From contig CANMLL010000013.1 of NCBI GenBank assembly GCA_947498775.1, positions 124,001-188,000 of the forward strand: a stretch of 64,000 bases of DNA, given 5' to 3'. Source of the DNA: an uncultured Aquimarina sp. (GTDB lineage: Bacteria; Bacteroidota; Bacteroidia; Flavobacteriales; Flavobacteriaceae). A program made the translations under genes and the position numbers. Positions 1 through 8,569 of this stretch are shown here, one piece after another. Every line of letters starts with the position of its first letter. The first letter of the stretch is position 1. The notes beneath the pieces were generated by a model that saw nothing but the letters and a program-made list of their open reading frames with translations, made no database searches and was not told the origin of the DNA.

Positions 1-1
1 T

Positions 2-295
2 TATTTTGGTCAGGAAGTCAATATCGCTGGTTTCGGAGAGGTAGAACTTGATGACGCTCAGTTTATACCACTGGCAGGAAGTGTAAGATTCTCACCATTT
101 ACTAATTTTCTGGTAGGAACCGATATTGGTTACGCCTTTGGTATTAATGATGGTAACGACGGTGGTTTTTATGCTTCACCACGTGCTACATATATGTTTA
201 AAGGCAAGTTTCCAATATTTGCAGGCTATAGACTAATAGATTTGGATGGCGAAAGTTTAGGGTCAATTCAATTTGGGATTGGTTATAAGTTTTAA
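2..295 (+). CDS. Outer-membrane beta-barrel protein, C-terminal part (5' end outside window)
   Basis: The open frame enters from the window edge and ends in TAA at 293-295. The last 97 residues alternate polar and hydrophobic residues (GTDIGYAFG, FAGYRLIDL, IQFGIGYKF) and end in Phe, the usual C-terminal signature of an outer-membrane beta-barrel recognised by the BAM machinery. The start, signal peptide and exact family lie outside the window, so only the general class can be given. Confidence 0.7.
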   Translation, partial: YFGQEVNIAGFGEVELDDAQFIPLAGSVRFSPFTNFLVGTDIGYAFGINDGNDGGFYASPRATYMFKGKFPIFAGYRLIDLDGESLGSIQFGIGYKF

Positions 296-558
296 TGATG
301 CAAATCACCAACTGATGTATAGACAACAAGTTGAAAAAACATAACCCTGAGGCTTTTCACTATTGATATCCATACGATACAATTCAAAAAATACTCTTTT
401 TATAATTTCTGAAAAACATGTTTTCCAAAAAAGTTGGTTTACAACAAAATTTGGAACTAAACCATAACCTTTTGGGACTATAACCAAACTAATTTTTGAC
501 CTACTGCATTAAATTTTCAGATTATGAATAATTATTGGTTCTGTTTTTAATATATTTT

Positions 559-584
559 GTCTCGCCCTAAAATAGGTTGACAGT
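559..584. other. Possible solo transposon end in a gene-free stretch (296-611)
   Basis: The 316 bases between the barrel gene and the DUF2805 gene contain no convincing gene. Within them 559-584 (TGTCTCGCCCTAAAATAGGT, then TGACAG) resembles the kind of terminal repeat carried by IS3-like elements in Bacteroidota. This is from memory only. No transposase or opposite end is present nearby. Confidence 0.15.
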
Positions 585-611
585 TTTAACAGGTTTTTTA
601 TTTTTCAAGGC

Positions 612-890
612 TTATCTTTTTGAGATTTTATTATGGGTAATCTGTCGCTGGCGACTGCACTTGAATCTTCCATCTTCAAAAACACGCTTTTTAAGGTGCT
701 TTGTCTTTCTTCCCTGAACCCTTTTTCTCCACATTCTGAAGCTTGAAGGCTTCATCTCTTTGCGCATTAAATTAATAACATCCTGTTCTCTTAGCCCAAA
801 TTGCATCAAAATAGCATCAAAAGGTGTTCTGTCTTCCCATGCCATTTCAATAATTCTGTCGATATCTCTTATCGATAGGTCTTTCTTCAT
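612..890 (-). CDS. DUF2805 / TIGR03643 family protein
   Basis: A 92-residue basic protein that matches the TIGR03643 (DUF2805) pattern across residues 8-70, with IDRIIEMAWEDRTPFDAI, QFGLREQDVI and the conserved SFRMWRKRV. The first half looks like a small helix-turn-helix. The family has no proven function but is routinely found beside cryptochrome and photolyase genes. Here it is the last gene of that series, with its ATG one base after the stop of the upstream photolyase gene, so co-transcription and translational coupling are likely. A role in regulating or assisting light-dependent repair is inference. Confidence 0.85.
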   Translation of the reverse strand: MKKDLSIRDIDRIIEMAWEDRTPFDAILMQFGLREQDVINLMRKEMKPSSFRMWRKRVQGRKTKHLKKRVFEDGRFKCSRQRQITHNKISKR

Positions 891-891
891 A

Positions 892-2382
892 TTATTTTCG
901 GGTTTTTCTATTGGGTAGTGTATGTTTTTTAAGGATACGATAACTTTCTTTTTTTACCAGAGCATCATCTTTTAAACTCCATAGGGTATCACTTGCTTTT
1001 TTTCTTGTACTGTTTATATCAACAATAGGCAACGGATACTCTTTTCCTAAGGTTATATTATTGAATTTTTGATCTAGTTGTGTCATTTTATAGGGTTCAT
1101 GTATGAATTCTACAGGTACATTTTGGAGCTCTGGAATCCATTTTTTTATAAAAGTTCCTTCAGGGTCGTGTTCTATACTATTTTTGATTGGATTGTAAAT
1201 TCTCAACATATTAATACCAGTTTCTCCTGCCTGCATTTGTAATTGAGGAAAATGAATACCAGGTTCAAAATCCAAAAACATACGAGATAAATGTGCACTT
1301 GCTTCTTGCCAAGGTTGCCATAGGTTGTGTGTGAAGAAAGAAACGACCATAGCACGCATCCTGAAATTAATATACCCAGTTTCATGTAAACAACGCATGC
1401 AAGCATCTACAAGAGGATATCCAGTTTTGCCTTCTTTCCATGCGGTTTGATAGGCTTTAGAAATATTTTTTTTGAGCTTATGATATCCTTTATTAATACT
1501 TTCAAACTCCATAACATCTTCCATTTCAAATTTCTGAACAAAGTGTACCTGCCAATGCAATCTAGAGGCAAAAGCATCTATTTGTTTTTTGTTACCGGAT
1601 ACTTTTCTAAACTCCATCGCATATTGCCATACTTGTCGAATAGAGAGATTACCCCAAGCGATATAAGGAGATAAACGACTACAACCCTTGCGCGCCAATT
1701 CTGGTTTTGAAATATGAAAACTATAGTTTTTATATCGTCCTTTGTAAAAAAAAGATTCTAAATATTTTTTGGCAGTAACAATTCCACCTTTTTGAAAACT
1801 TGAATTTTTGGGAGTTTTTAAGTTCTCCAATTTAAAAACATGCTCAATTTCTTTAATCATTTCTAATGGGATAAAACTATCCTCTTTTGGATTAAACTCG
1901 AGAAGAGATTCTGACATATATTGTTCGCAATCCTCTCGCCAAGTATTTCTATCTTTCAACCCACGAAGAATACCATTATTACCATTTTCGACCCAAGAAA
2001 TTAGATTGTTTTTACAAAAAGCTCTAAATGATTTATCTCTATCGTAAGTGATTCTAATACCGGTTTCCTGATGCGAAAAAACCGTATCTATTTTCCAAAA
2101 TTGTTGTAAAGTTCCGAATGTTTTAAGCACTTCTGAAGACACCGTTAATACCTTTGTGTTATAAGGGAGCAATTGTGTGTTTATATCCTCTAAAGACTGC
2201 TTGACAAAATTCCAATGACGTTCGCTATAATGTTTATCGTTCTTTAATGAATTTTCAAAAACATATAATAAAAGAATTGGCTTACCAGACGCTATAGCAT
2301 TATAAACTGCTTCATTATCTTGTAATCTTAAGTCTCGCTTAAACCAGACAATATTGATATGTTCGTTCTTATTAATAGTCAT
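892..2382 (-). CDS. Cryptochrome/photolyase family protein (FAD-binding)
   Basis: A 496-residue flavoprotein of the photolyase/cryptochrome superfamily. The N-terminal antenna domain starts with VWFKRDLRLQDN (12-23). The FAD-binding half has SRLSPYIAWG (235-244), GYPLVDACMRCL (321-332), NFRMRAMVVSFF (339-350) and RIYNP (394-398). The segment FEPGIHFPQLQMQAG (372-386) replaces the usual class I wording, so this is a divergent clade rather than a textbook CPD photolyase. It should repair UV dimers with light, or act as a photosensor. Its start overlaps the stop of the Fe-S photolyase gene by 11 bp. The exact lesion cannot be told from sequence. Confidence 0.85.
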   Translation of the reverse strand: MTINKNEHINIVWFKRDLRLQDNEAVYNAIASGKPILLLYVFENSLKNDKHYSERHWNFVKQSLEDINTQLLPYNTKVLTVSSEVLKTFGTLQQFWKIDTVFSHQETGIRITYDRDKSFRAFCKNNLISWVENGNNGILRGLKDRNTWREDCEQYMSESLLEFNPKEDSFIPLEMIKEIEHVFKLENLKTPKNSSFQKGGIVTAKKYLESFFYKGRYKNYSFHISKPELARKGCSRLSPYIAWGNLSIRQVWQYAMEFRKVSGNKKQIDAFASRLHWQVHFVQKFEMEDVMEFESINKGYHKLKKNISKAYQTAWKEGKTGYPLVDACMRCLHETGYINFRMRAMVVSFFTHNLWQPWQEASAHLSRMFLDFEPGIHFPQLQMQAGETGINMLRIYNPIKNSIEHDPEGTFIKKWIPELQNVPVEFIHEPYKMTQLDQKFNNITLGKEYPLPIVDINSTRKKASDTLWSLKDDALVKKESYRILKKHTLPNRKTRK

Positions 2383-3904
2383 TAGGATTTTCTATAATAG
2401 CAATCGCTCTATTTTTAAGAGCTTCCAATTTTTCTTTATCCATTTTATCCAGTAGACTTAGCATCATAGTCATTCGTTGATTGTTTTTAAAATATGATCG
2501 TTTTTCATCCAGAAAATTCCAGTACAATGCGTTAAAAGGACAAGCATCATCTTCTGTTTTTTTAGATACTTTATAGTGACATCCTTTACAATACATACTC
2601 ATTTTATTAATGTAACTCCCGCTTGAAACATAAGGTTTGGTCGCTACAATACCTCCGTCTGCAAATTGACTCATCCCGCGTGTGTTGGTAATCTCTACCC
2701 ACTCAATAGCATCTATATACACACCCAGGTACCATTGGTCTACTTCATCGGGGTGTGTTTGTGTGAGTAAGGCATAGTTACCAGTAATCATCAATCGTTG
2801 GATATGATGTGCATATGCGTTCTCTAGACTTTGTTTGATAGCGTGATGCAAACAGTTCATTTTGGTATTTCCCGTCCAATAAAAGTCTGGTAATGGATTT
2901 TGATTATTTAGATGATTAACGGTTTGATATTCTGGCATTTTCATCCAATAGATACCTCGCATATATTCACGCCATCCTAAAATCTGGCGAACAAAACCTT
3001 CGACTTGAGAAATGTGAATCTCATCTCTATGTTCTCGCCAATAAATAATCACTGTTTCTATAACCTCCTTAGGATGTAATAGCTTGCTGTTCATTGCAAA
3101 AGAAAGTCGACTGTGAAAAAGATACTTTTCATCGGGATGCATCGCATCTTGATAATCTCCAAAATGAACGAGTAGATGCTCGCAAAAATAGTTCAAGACT
3201 GTTATGCTTTCTTCTCTTGATGTTGGCCAGTTAAAATCATCGGGAATAATACTTCCAATAGTCTTAATGTTACAATCATTGATTAGTTGTACGATTTGGG
3301 CAACATTCTTTTTAAATCTTTTTTCAATAGGAATACTAGGAGTTCCTGACCACTTTTTGCGATTACTTTGATCAAAATTCCATTTTCCACCTTCGGGATC
3401 TTTATTAGTAATCATCATAATGTCGTATCGTTTTCGCATATAGCGATAAAAATACTCCATGGTGTATTGCTTTTTTCCTTTGAAGAAATCCGCTAGATCA
3501 GTTCTTGATGTTAAAAAATGCTCGGTATCAAAAGCTTCTGTTTCTATTTCTAATGTATTACAAAATGCTCTTAATTGTTCATCTAAGCGATATTCATCAG
3601 GTAGTTGATACTCAAATTTGGTTATTTTCTTTTCCTGAATTATTTTTTTAAGATTTAGTGCTAAACCTTGCTCGTTGTCGTTATGATCTAATTCAAAATA
3701 GGTGATATCAAATTCTTTTTCTTTCAACCAATTTGCAAAATTGCGCATACTATGAAAAAAAGCAACAACTTTCTGGATATGATGAGTCGTATAATCGGTT
3801 TCCTGACGCATTTCTGCCATAAAATAACAAACATCTTTATGATCATCAGAATACCAAGAATGCTGATGGTTAAGTTGATCACCAAGAATAAGTCGTAGAA
3901 TCAT
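2372..3904 (-). CDS. Fe-S cluster (6-4) photolyase / cryptochrome-like (FeS-BCP, DPRP family)
   Basis: A 510-residue member of the deoxyribodipyrimidine photolyase-related family (PF04244), opening with MILRLILGDQLNHQHSW. Four cysteines that would hold the [4Fe-4S] cluster of bacterial (6-4) photolyases are present: Cys351 (MNCLHHA), Cys439 and Cys442 (YCKGCHY) and Cys455 (DACPFN). Characterised members such as Agrobacterium PhrB repair (6-4) photoproducts with FAD and a ribolumazine antenna; that activity is inferred here. The gene sits 3 bp after the DASH cryptochrome gene and overlaps the next photolyase gene, so the three form one transcript. Confidence 0.9.
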   Translation of the reverse strand: MILRLILGDQLNHQHSWYSDDHKDVCYFMAEMRQETDYTTHHIQKVVAFFHSMRNFANWLKEKEFDITYFELDHNDNEQGLALNLKKIIQEKKITKFEYQLPDEYRLDEQLRAFCNTLEIETEAFDTEHFLTSRTDLADFFKGKKQYTMEYFYRYMRKRYDIMMITNKDPEGGKWNFDQSNRKKWSGTPSIPIEKRFKKNVAQIVQLINDCNIKTIGSIIPDDFNWPTSREESITVLNYFCEHLLVHFGDYQDAMHPDEKYLFHSRLSFAMNSKLLHPKEVIETVIIYWREHRDEIHISQVEGFVRQILGWREYMRGIYWMKMPEYQTVNHLNNQNPLPDFYWTGNTKMNCLHHAIKQSLENAYAHHIQRLMITGNYALLTQTHPDEVDQWYLGVYIDAIEWVEITNTRGMSQFADGGIVATKPYVSSGSYINKMSMYCKGCHYKVSKKTEDDACPFNALYWNFLDEKRSYFKNNQRMTMMLSLLDKMDKEKLEALKNRAIAIIENPNDY

Positions 3905-3907
3905 AAA

Positions 3908-5209
3908 TTAAAACAATTTGGTTTGAAGCCAGAGCTGTTGGAACCTTTGTTTCGGATCATATCGTTCTGCCTGTAGTTTTACATTAAATTTTCTATCTCT
4001 TGGATCATTACCTGCTCCAGCTACATATAACCAATTCCCGTAGTTGCTGTGTACATCATAATCTATAAGAAGAGATTCGAAATATGCGGCTCCGATTCTC
4101 CAGTCCAGTTCTAATTCTTTAGCAAAATAAGAAGCCACATTTTGCCTCCCACGGTTACTCATCCATCCAGTTTTTTTGAGTTCGATCATATTGGCATTCA
4201 CAAAAGGTTCTGTAGTTTCCCCATTAATCCATTGTTCAATTAATTCTTGATCATTTTTCCATTCATATTCCTTCTGAAGAATACCTTCAATTTTGAAAAT
4301 TTCATTATGATGTTTAAGCGAAATATATTTGAAAAAATCACGCCAGATGAGTTCGAAAATCAACCAATAGGTTGAGTCATTTTTGTCAATCTGCTGCTCA
4401 TATTTTTTCACTTCATGATATATTGTTCGAGGGGAGATGCTTCCATTTGCTAGCCAAGCCGAAAGTTTTGAGCTATAGTCTTTTCCAACAAGACCGTTTC
4501 TGGTTTTTTTGTAATAGGAGAGCTTTTTGGTCTCCCAAAAGTAGGATTCAATTCTTTCCAAAGCTTGATTTTCTCCTCCTTTAAAAGAAAATGCAGTGTT
4601 AGAGTTTACTGCAAATTCTTCAAACCCTAGATCTGCGAGTAAAGGCATCTCAGCTGGGTTCTCCAATTTATTTTGTACAGGTAAAGGTTCAACAAAGGTT
4701 AATGATCTTACTGATGCTTTTTTTTCACATTCTTTTCTAAAGTTGGTAAATACTCGAGGGATATCCTTTGTTTGAAAAGGAATATCATCTGGATGACATA
4801 AGAATTGATCATAACTCTCTACCCATTGCAAGTCATAACAAGTCGTAACTTCTTTTACATTCTTAAGTACATCTTCTTCTTCCTGAGTCCATTCTTTTTG
4901 TAGGTATATTTTTGTAATATTTCTACCTTCTATAAATTGCGGTAAAACATCCTCTGGTAACTGGTGGTATATGAATAGCGTAATATTTAGTTTTTCCAGA
5001 TTTTCTTTAAGTTCTGTTATAGTTTCTAACAAAAATTGGACTCTATACTTTTCTGTTTTCCTAAAACCAAAAATCTCAGACTCGAAATGTCGGGGATCAA
5101 AAAAATAAACAGCTATTATCTTTTCATTTTCTGATATAGCCTTGTAAAGGGATGTATTATCCTTTACTCTTAAATCATTTCGAAACCATACCAAACCTGT
5201 ACTTCCCAT
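3908..5209 (-). CDS. DASH-type cryptochrome
   Basis: A 433-residue cryptochrome with GLVWFRNDLRVKDN at the start, KDYSSKLSAWLANGSISP in the FAD-binding half, and the DASH-like stretch GWMSNRGRQNVASYF followed by SNYGNWLYVAGAGNDPR. DASH proteins bind FAD and a folate antenna and repair cyclobutane dimers, mainly in single-stranded DNA. Its ATG shares one base with the stop of the DUF2256 gene (TAATG), a classic sign of coupled translation. Confidence 0.9.
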   Translation of the reverse strand: MGSTGLVWFRNDLRVKDNTSLYKAISENEKIIAVYFFDPRHFESEIFGFRKTEKYRVQFLLETITELKENLEKLNITLFIYHQLPEDVLPQFIEGRNITKIYLQKEWTQEEEDVLKNVKEVTTCYDLQWVESYDQFLCHPDDIPFQTKDIPRVFTNFRKECEKKASVRSLTFVEPLPVQNKLENPAEMPLLADLGFEEFAVNSNTAFSFKGGENQALERIESYFWETKKLSYYKKTRNGLVGKDYSSKLSAWLANGSISPRTIYHEVKKYEQQIDKNDSTYWLIFELIWRDFFKYISLKHHNEIFKIEGILQKEYEWKNDQELIEQWINGETTEPFVNANMIELKKTGWMSNRGRQNVASYFAKELELDWRIGAAYFESLLIDYDVHSNYGNWLYVAGAGNDPRDRKFNVKLQAERYDPKQRFQQLWLQTKLF

Positions 5210-5343
5210 TATCTGTTTTTATTTCTTCGACACCGTTCACTGCAATATCGAACTTCATCCCAAACTAACCTCCATTTTTTACGCCAGGTAAATGGTCGCT
5301 CACAAACTTTACATTTTTTTGTGGGAAGATGGGTTTTGTGCAT
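5209..5343 (-). CDS. DUF2256 small zinc-ribbon-like protein
   Basis: A 44-residue protein of the DUF2256 family: MHKTHLPTKKCKVCERPF, then WRKKW, then RYCSERCRR. Four cysteines in two CxxC-like pairs (KCKVCER and YCSERC) suggest one bound zinc ion. DUF2256 genes sit next to cryptochrome genes in many bacteria, as here, where the stop overlaps the DASH cryptochrome start by one base. Function is unknown. The gene directly follows the palindrome and promoter at 5355-5384, so it is the first gene of the photolyase transcript. Confidence 0.88.
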   Translation of the reverse strand: MHKTHLPTKKCKVCERPFTWRKKWRLVWDEVRYCSERCRRNKNR

Positions 5344-5354
5344 TGCATTTTTTT

Positions 5355-5384
5355 TGTTTATCAAATTTACAAAATGATTAAACA
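5355..5384. promoter_or_regulatory. 30-bp palindromic operator-like element before the cryptochrome operon
   Basis: TGTTTA at 5355-5360 and TAAACA at 5379-5384 are separated by exactly 18 bases. On the minus strand a TAAATTTG box (Bacteroidota -7 type) lies inside the element, so a bound protein would cover the promoter. The same spacing and arms recur at 13811-13840 and 55231-55260. A further lone TGTTTAAC lies at 5405-5412. Confidence 0.55.
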
Positions 5385-5432
5385 AAATAGAAGTTACTGG
5401 TAAATGTTTAACAGAATAATTGTATTTAGAGA

Positions 5433-6077
5433 TTAGCGAAATGTGATTTTGATCACTTCGGCCGTAGTGATACCAAAAACTTCATCCTCTTTTTGAGGTA
5501 TAAGAATGTGTTTTCCAGTAAATGTTCCAAAAGCAGGTAAAATCATCTGGTACTTCCGTTTAAAAAAACAAGAAACACTAAGTGATTGTTTGCCTGCTCC
5601 TTGAAGACGAATTCCCGGATGAATGTGTCCAGAAATATTAAAAAAAAGCTGCCTTTCTTCAGGATGATGAGTAAACAAAAATGAATCAATTTGCCACTCG
5701 TTTGAGACTTGAATTTTTAATGCTGAATATCTCAAAGGGGATATGATATCATGATTTCCTGCAATCAAAATTATCTTAGAAGTTGTTTTTCTAATCCATT
5801 CTGAAAACAATATCCATTCATTATTGATATAACTATGAAATAAATCTCCTAAAAAGCAGAGAGTTTTGGGTTGAAAATAGTGCAACACCTCATCCAAACG
5901 ATTAAAATTCTGAAGTATGGCCGATTCGGGAACTGCGCTCCCATTTTTTCTAAAATGTGTTATTTTACCCAAATGCACATCTGCTATCAATAATATACTC
6001 TTTTCTTTCCAATAGGCGCAACCTGTTGGATGAAGTATAAATGTCTGATCGTTAATTGTAATCTCCTGGGTTTTCAT
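5433..6077 (-). CDS. pdeM: Ligase-associated DNA damage response endonuclease PdeM
   Basis: A 214-residue calcineurin-like metallophosphoesterase. All metal-binding motifs are visible: DVHLGK (33-38), GDLFHS (77-82), GNHD (107-110), THH (136-138) and SGHIHPG (149-155). It matches the PdeM family found with the ligase/Lhr/exonuclease set, and its gene follows the helicase gene by 22 bp. It is thought to act as a Mn-dependent phosphodiesterase on damaged DNA ends; the substrate here is inferred from the family and operon. Confidence 0.9.
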   Translation of the reverse strand: MKTQEITINDQTFILHPTGCAYWKEKSILLIADVHLGKITHFRKNGSAVPESAILQNFNRLDEVLHYFQPKTLCFLGDLFHSYINNEWILFSEWIRKTTSKIILIAGNHDIISPLRYSALKIQVSNEWQIDSFLFTHHPEERQLFFNISGHIHPGIRLQGAGKQSLSVSCFFKRKYQMILPAFGTFTGKHILIPQKEDEVFGITTAEVIKITFR

Positions 6078-6099
6078 GGCCGTTCTTACCTATTCAAAA

Positions 6100-8565
6100 T
6101 TAAGCTTTTTCTAGCTGTGCTGTCATTCTTTTAATACGGTCTGCCAATTTTTCTGAAGAAAGTTTTTCTCTCAAACGATCTGTAATAATCGGAAAAGAAA
6201 AAGGTGTTGGTTTTTTACACGCTTTCCATACGATTGTCTGAGAAGAGATACGATCCATTGCCAATTGTAATCGTCCTTCTTCTAACTGATGTTCAAAAGT
6301 TTCTATAAAGGCTTGCTGATACAATAAGTTATTCGGTTCATATTCTTTAAAAACATCAAAAAGTAATTGAGAACTGGATTGAAGATGTTTGCTCTTGATT
6401 ACCTTATTTGGATACCCTGTAAATACTAATCCGGCAATTACAGCAACATCTCTAAACTTACGCCTGGCCATTTCTGTAGCGTTAAGGCTTTTTTGTAAAT
6501 CACTTTTTAGGTCCTGAGTTGTAAAGAGATTATTATCCAAAACTTGTTGCATATCGATCTGCTGATCTGACAATAGTTCGAATCCATAATCATTAAAAGC
6601 GATAGAAAACGTAATCGGAAGCAACAAACTAATACGATATGCCATTAAACTGCCCAGTGCTTCGTGAACGAACCTACCTTCAAAAGGATAAAAAATAGCA
6701 TGAAATCCATCACGGGTTTTAAAGGTTTCAATTAAAAATTGATTAGGCCCGGGTACTATGCTTTCTTTTTTTTGTCGATTAAAGATATGTGTAAGTGCTT
6801 TAAGTTCTTTGGAAACTTTGGAATAGGTTTGAGTAACAGTATATAATTCTTCTCTCAATAAAGAACTCATTTCAGAAGAAAAACTCATTCGTCCTCCCAT
6901 CCAACTAGGAATTTTTGAAGTTTTTTGTTTCGATTTTTTAACCAAAACCTGCATATTCTTTATCTTAAAAAGTTCTAAATTACGTCCAGCAAACGTAAAT
7001 ACATCACCAGGTTTTAATTTAGAAATAAACCATTCTTCAATAGATCCCAAAAATCCACCTTTTAAATATTTAATGGTAAGCACTGCATCACTTACGATAG
7101 TTCCTATTTGTAAACGATGTCGCATGGCCACCGCCCGGCTATGCACTTTAAATTTTCCGTCAGTTTCAATACTAACTTTTTTATATTCATCATAACTTTG
7201 TAGGCTTTGACTTCCTAGTGTAAGAAAATTTAAAATCCATCTAAACTGTTCTTGGGTAATAGACTGAAAGCAAAAGGTACTTTTAACTTCGGGGAATATT
7301 TCATCAGGATAAAAACCATTGGAAACAGCCAAGGTTGTCAAGTATTGCACCAGTACATCAAAGCTGTTTAAGTAAGGGATGCGATCCTCAACTTTTTTAT
7401 TTTGCACAGCTTTCTGCAGAGCAGATGCTTCTGTGAGTTCTATGGCATGTGTGGGTAAAAAATGAATAACACTTTCTTTTCCAGGTTGATGTCCACTACG
7501 CCCGGCTCGTTGTAAAAAACGCGCAACTCCTTTGGGACCACCAATCTGGATAATCGTTTCTACCGGAGCAAAATCTACTCCCAAATCAAGGCTGGATGTG
7601 CATACTACTGCTTTTAAAGATTCATTTCTAATCGCCTGTTCTACCCATAAGCGAGTTTCTTTATTAATGCTGCCATGGTGCATTGCTATTTCTCCTGCAA
7701 GTTCAGGATGCTTTTCTAATAATTTCTGAAACCAGATTTCGCATTGCGCTCGCGTATTGGTAAAAAGCAACGTAGTTTTACTTTTTTTAATAATAGGAAT
7801 CACTTCTTCAAGCAAATGCAGCCCCAGATGACCTCTCCAGGGGAAAGTTTCCATTTTCTTCGGAATAATAGACTTTACCGTAATCTTCTTTCTAATATTT
7901 GCTTTGATTAATACTGAATTTTGTAAAGCTTTAGAATCTGGTCCAAGTAATACATCACGGGCTTGTTCGAGGTTACCAATGGTGGCAGAAATTCCCCATA
8001 TTCGTAACGATAGTGATATCGTTTTAAGCCGAGACAAGGCCAACTCCATTTGTACTCCTCGTTTACTACCCAGTAGTTCGTGCCATTCATCGATAACGAT
8101 TGCATTGACTTCTTTAAACGTTTTATCGTATCCCTTAGAGGCCAAGAGTAATTGTAAACTTTCTGGCGTAGTAATTAATAGATCCGGCATAGATCTCTTT
8201 TGCGCTGCACGTTCTTTTTGAGAAGTGTCTCCAGTTCTGATACCAACGGTAAACGGGAGTCCTATTTCATCAACAAAACGTTCTGTAGCCTGTTTAATTT
8301 CAACAGAAAGTGCACGTAAGGGAGTAATCCAAACAGCCTTCAATCCTTTTTTGTGTTTTGTACTATATTTGGGATTTCTTTTGATATACTCTAGAACAAT
8401 GGGTATCCATAGTGCATATGTCTTGCCACTACCTGTAGGTGCATTTAGTAAACCATTCTTACCTTGCAAAAAAGCTATCCAGGCCTGTTTTTGAAACGGA
8501 AAAGGTTTCCACGATTGGTTTGAAAACCAATTTTCTGCGATGGTATGTAGTTCTTTTTTATTCAT
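6100..8565 (-). CDS. Ligase-associated DNA damage response DEXH helicase (Lhr-like)
   Basis: An 821-residue superfamily 2 helicase with Walker A APTGSGKT (42-49), DEWH box (159-162), SATIGN in motif III and QRAGRSGHQPG in motif VI (352-362). The C-terminal part corresponds to the Lhr-type winged-helix and DEAD/H-associated region. Members move 3'-5' on single-stranded DNA and unwind damaged duplexes. The gene lies 4 bp after the ligase gene and before pdeM, the standard order of this repair set. Confidence 0.92.
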   Translation of the reverse strand: MNKKELHTIAENWFSNQSWKPFPFQKQAWIAFLQGKNGLLNAPTGSGKTYALWIPIVLEYIKRNPKYSTKHKKGLKAVWITPLRALSVEIKQATERFVDEIGLPFTVGIRTGDTSQKERAAQKRSMPDLLITTPESLQLLLASKGYDKTFKEVNAIVIDEWHELLGSKRGVQMELALSRLKTISLSLRIWGISATIGNLEQARDVLLGPDSKALQNSVLIKANIRKKITVKSIIPKKMETFPWRGHLGLHLLEEVIPIIKKSKTTLLFTNTRAQCEIWFQKLLEKHPELAGEIAMHHGSINKETRLWVEQAIRNESLKAVVCTSSLDLGVDFAPVETIIQIGGPKGVARFLQRAGRSGHQPGKESVIHFLPTHAIELTEASALQKAVQNKKVEDRIPYLNSFDVLVQYLTTLAVSNGFYPDEIFPEVKSTFCFQSITQEQFRWILNFLTLGSQSLQSYDEYKKVSIETDGKFKVHSRAVAMRHRLQIGTIVSDAVLTIKYLKGGFLGSIEEWFISKLKPGDVFTFAGRNLELFKIKNMQVLVKKSKQKTSKIPSWMGGRMSFSSEMSSLLREELYTVTQTYSKVSKELKALTHIFNRQKKESIVPGPNQFLIETFKTRDGFHAIFYPFEGRFVHEALGSLMAYRISLLLPITFSIAFNDYGFELLSDQQIDMQQVLDNNLFTTQDLKSDLQKSLNATEMARRKFRDVAVIAGLVFTGYPNKVIKSKHLQSSSQLLFDVFKEYEPNNLLYQQAFIETFEHQLEEGRLQLAMDRISSQTIVWKACKKPTPFSFPIITDRLREKLSSEKLADRIKRMTAQLEKA

Positions 8566-8569
8566 CTCA

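Noticed and set aside
305..487. 60-residue minus-strand frame near the left edge
   Set aside because: Biased composition, no family pattern, no promoter and it lies in a gap with a possible transposon end.
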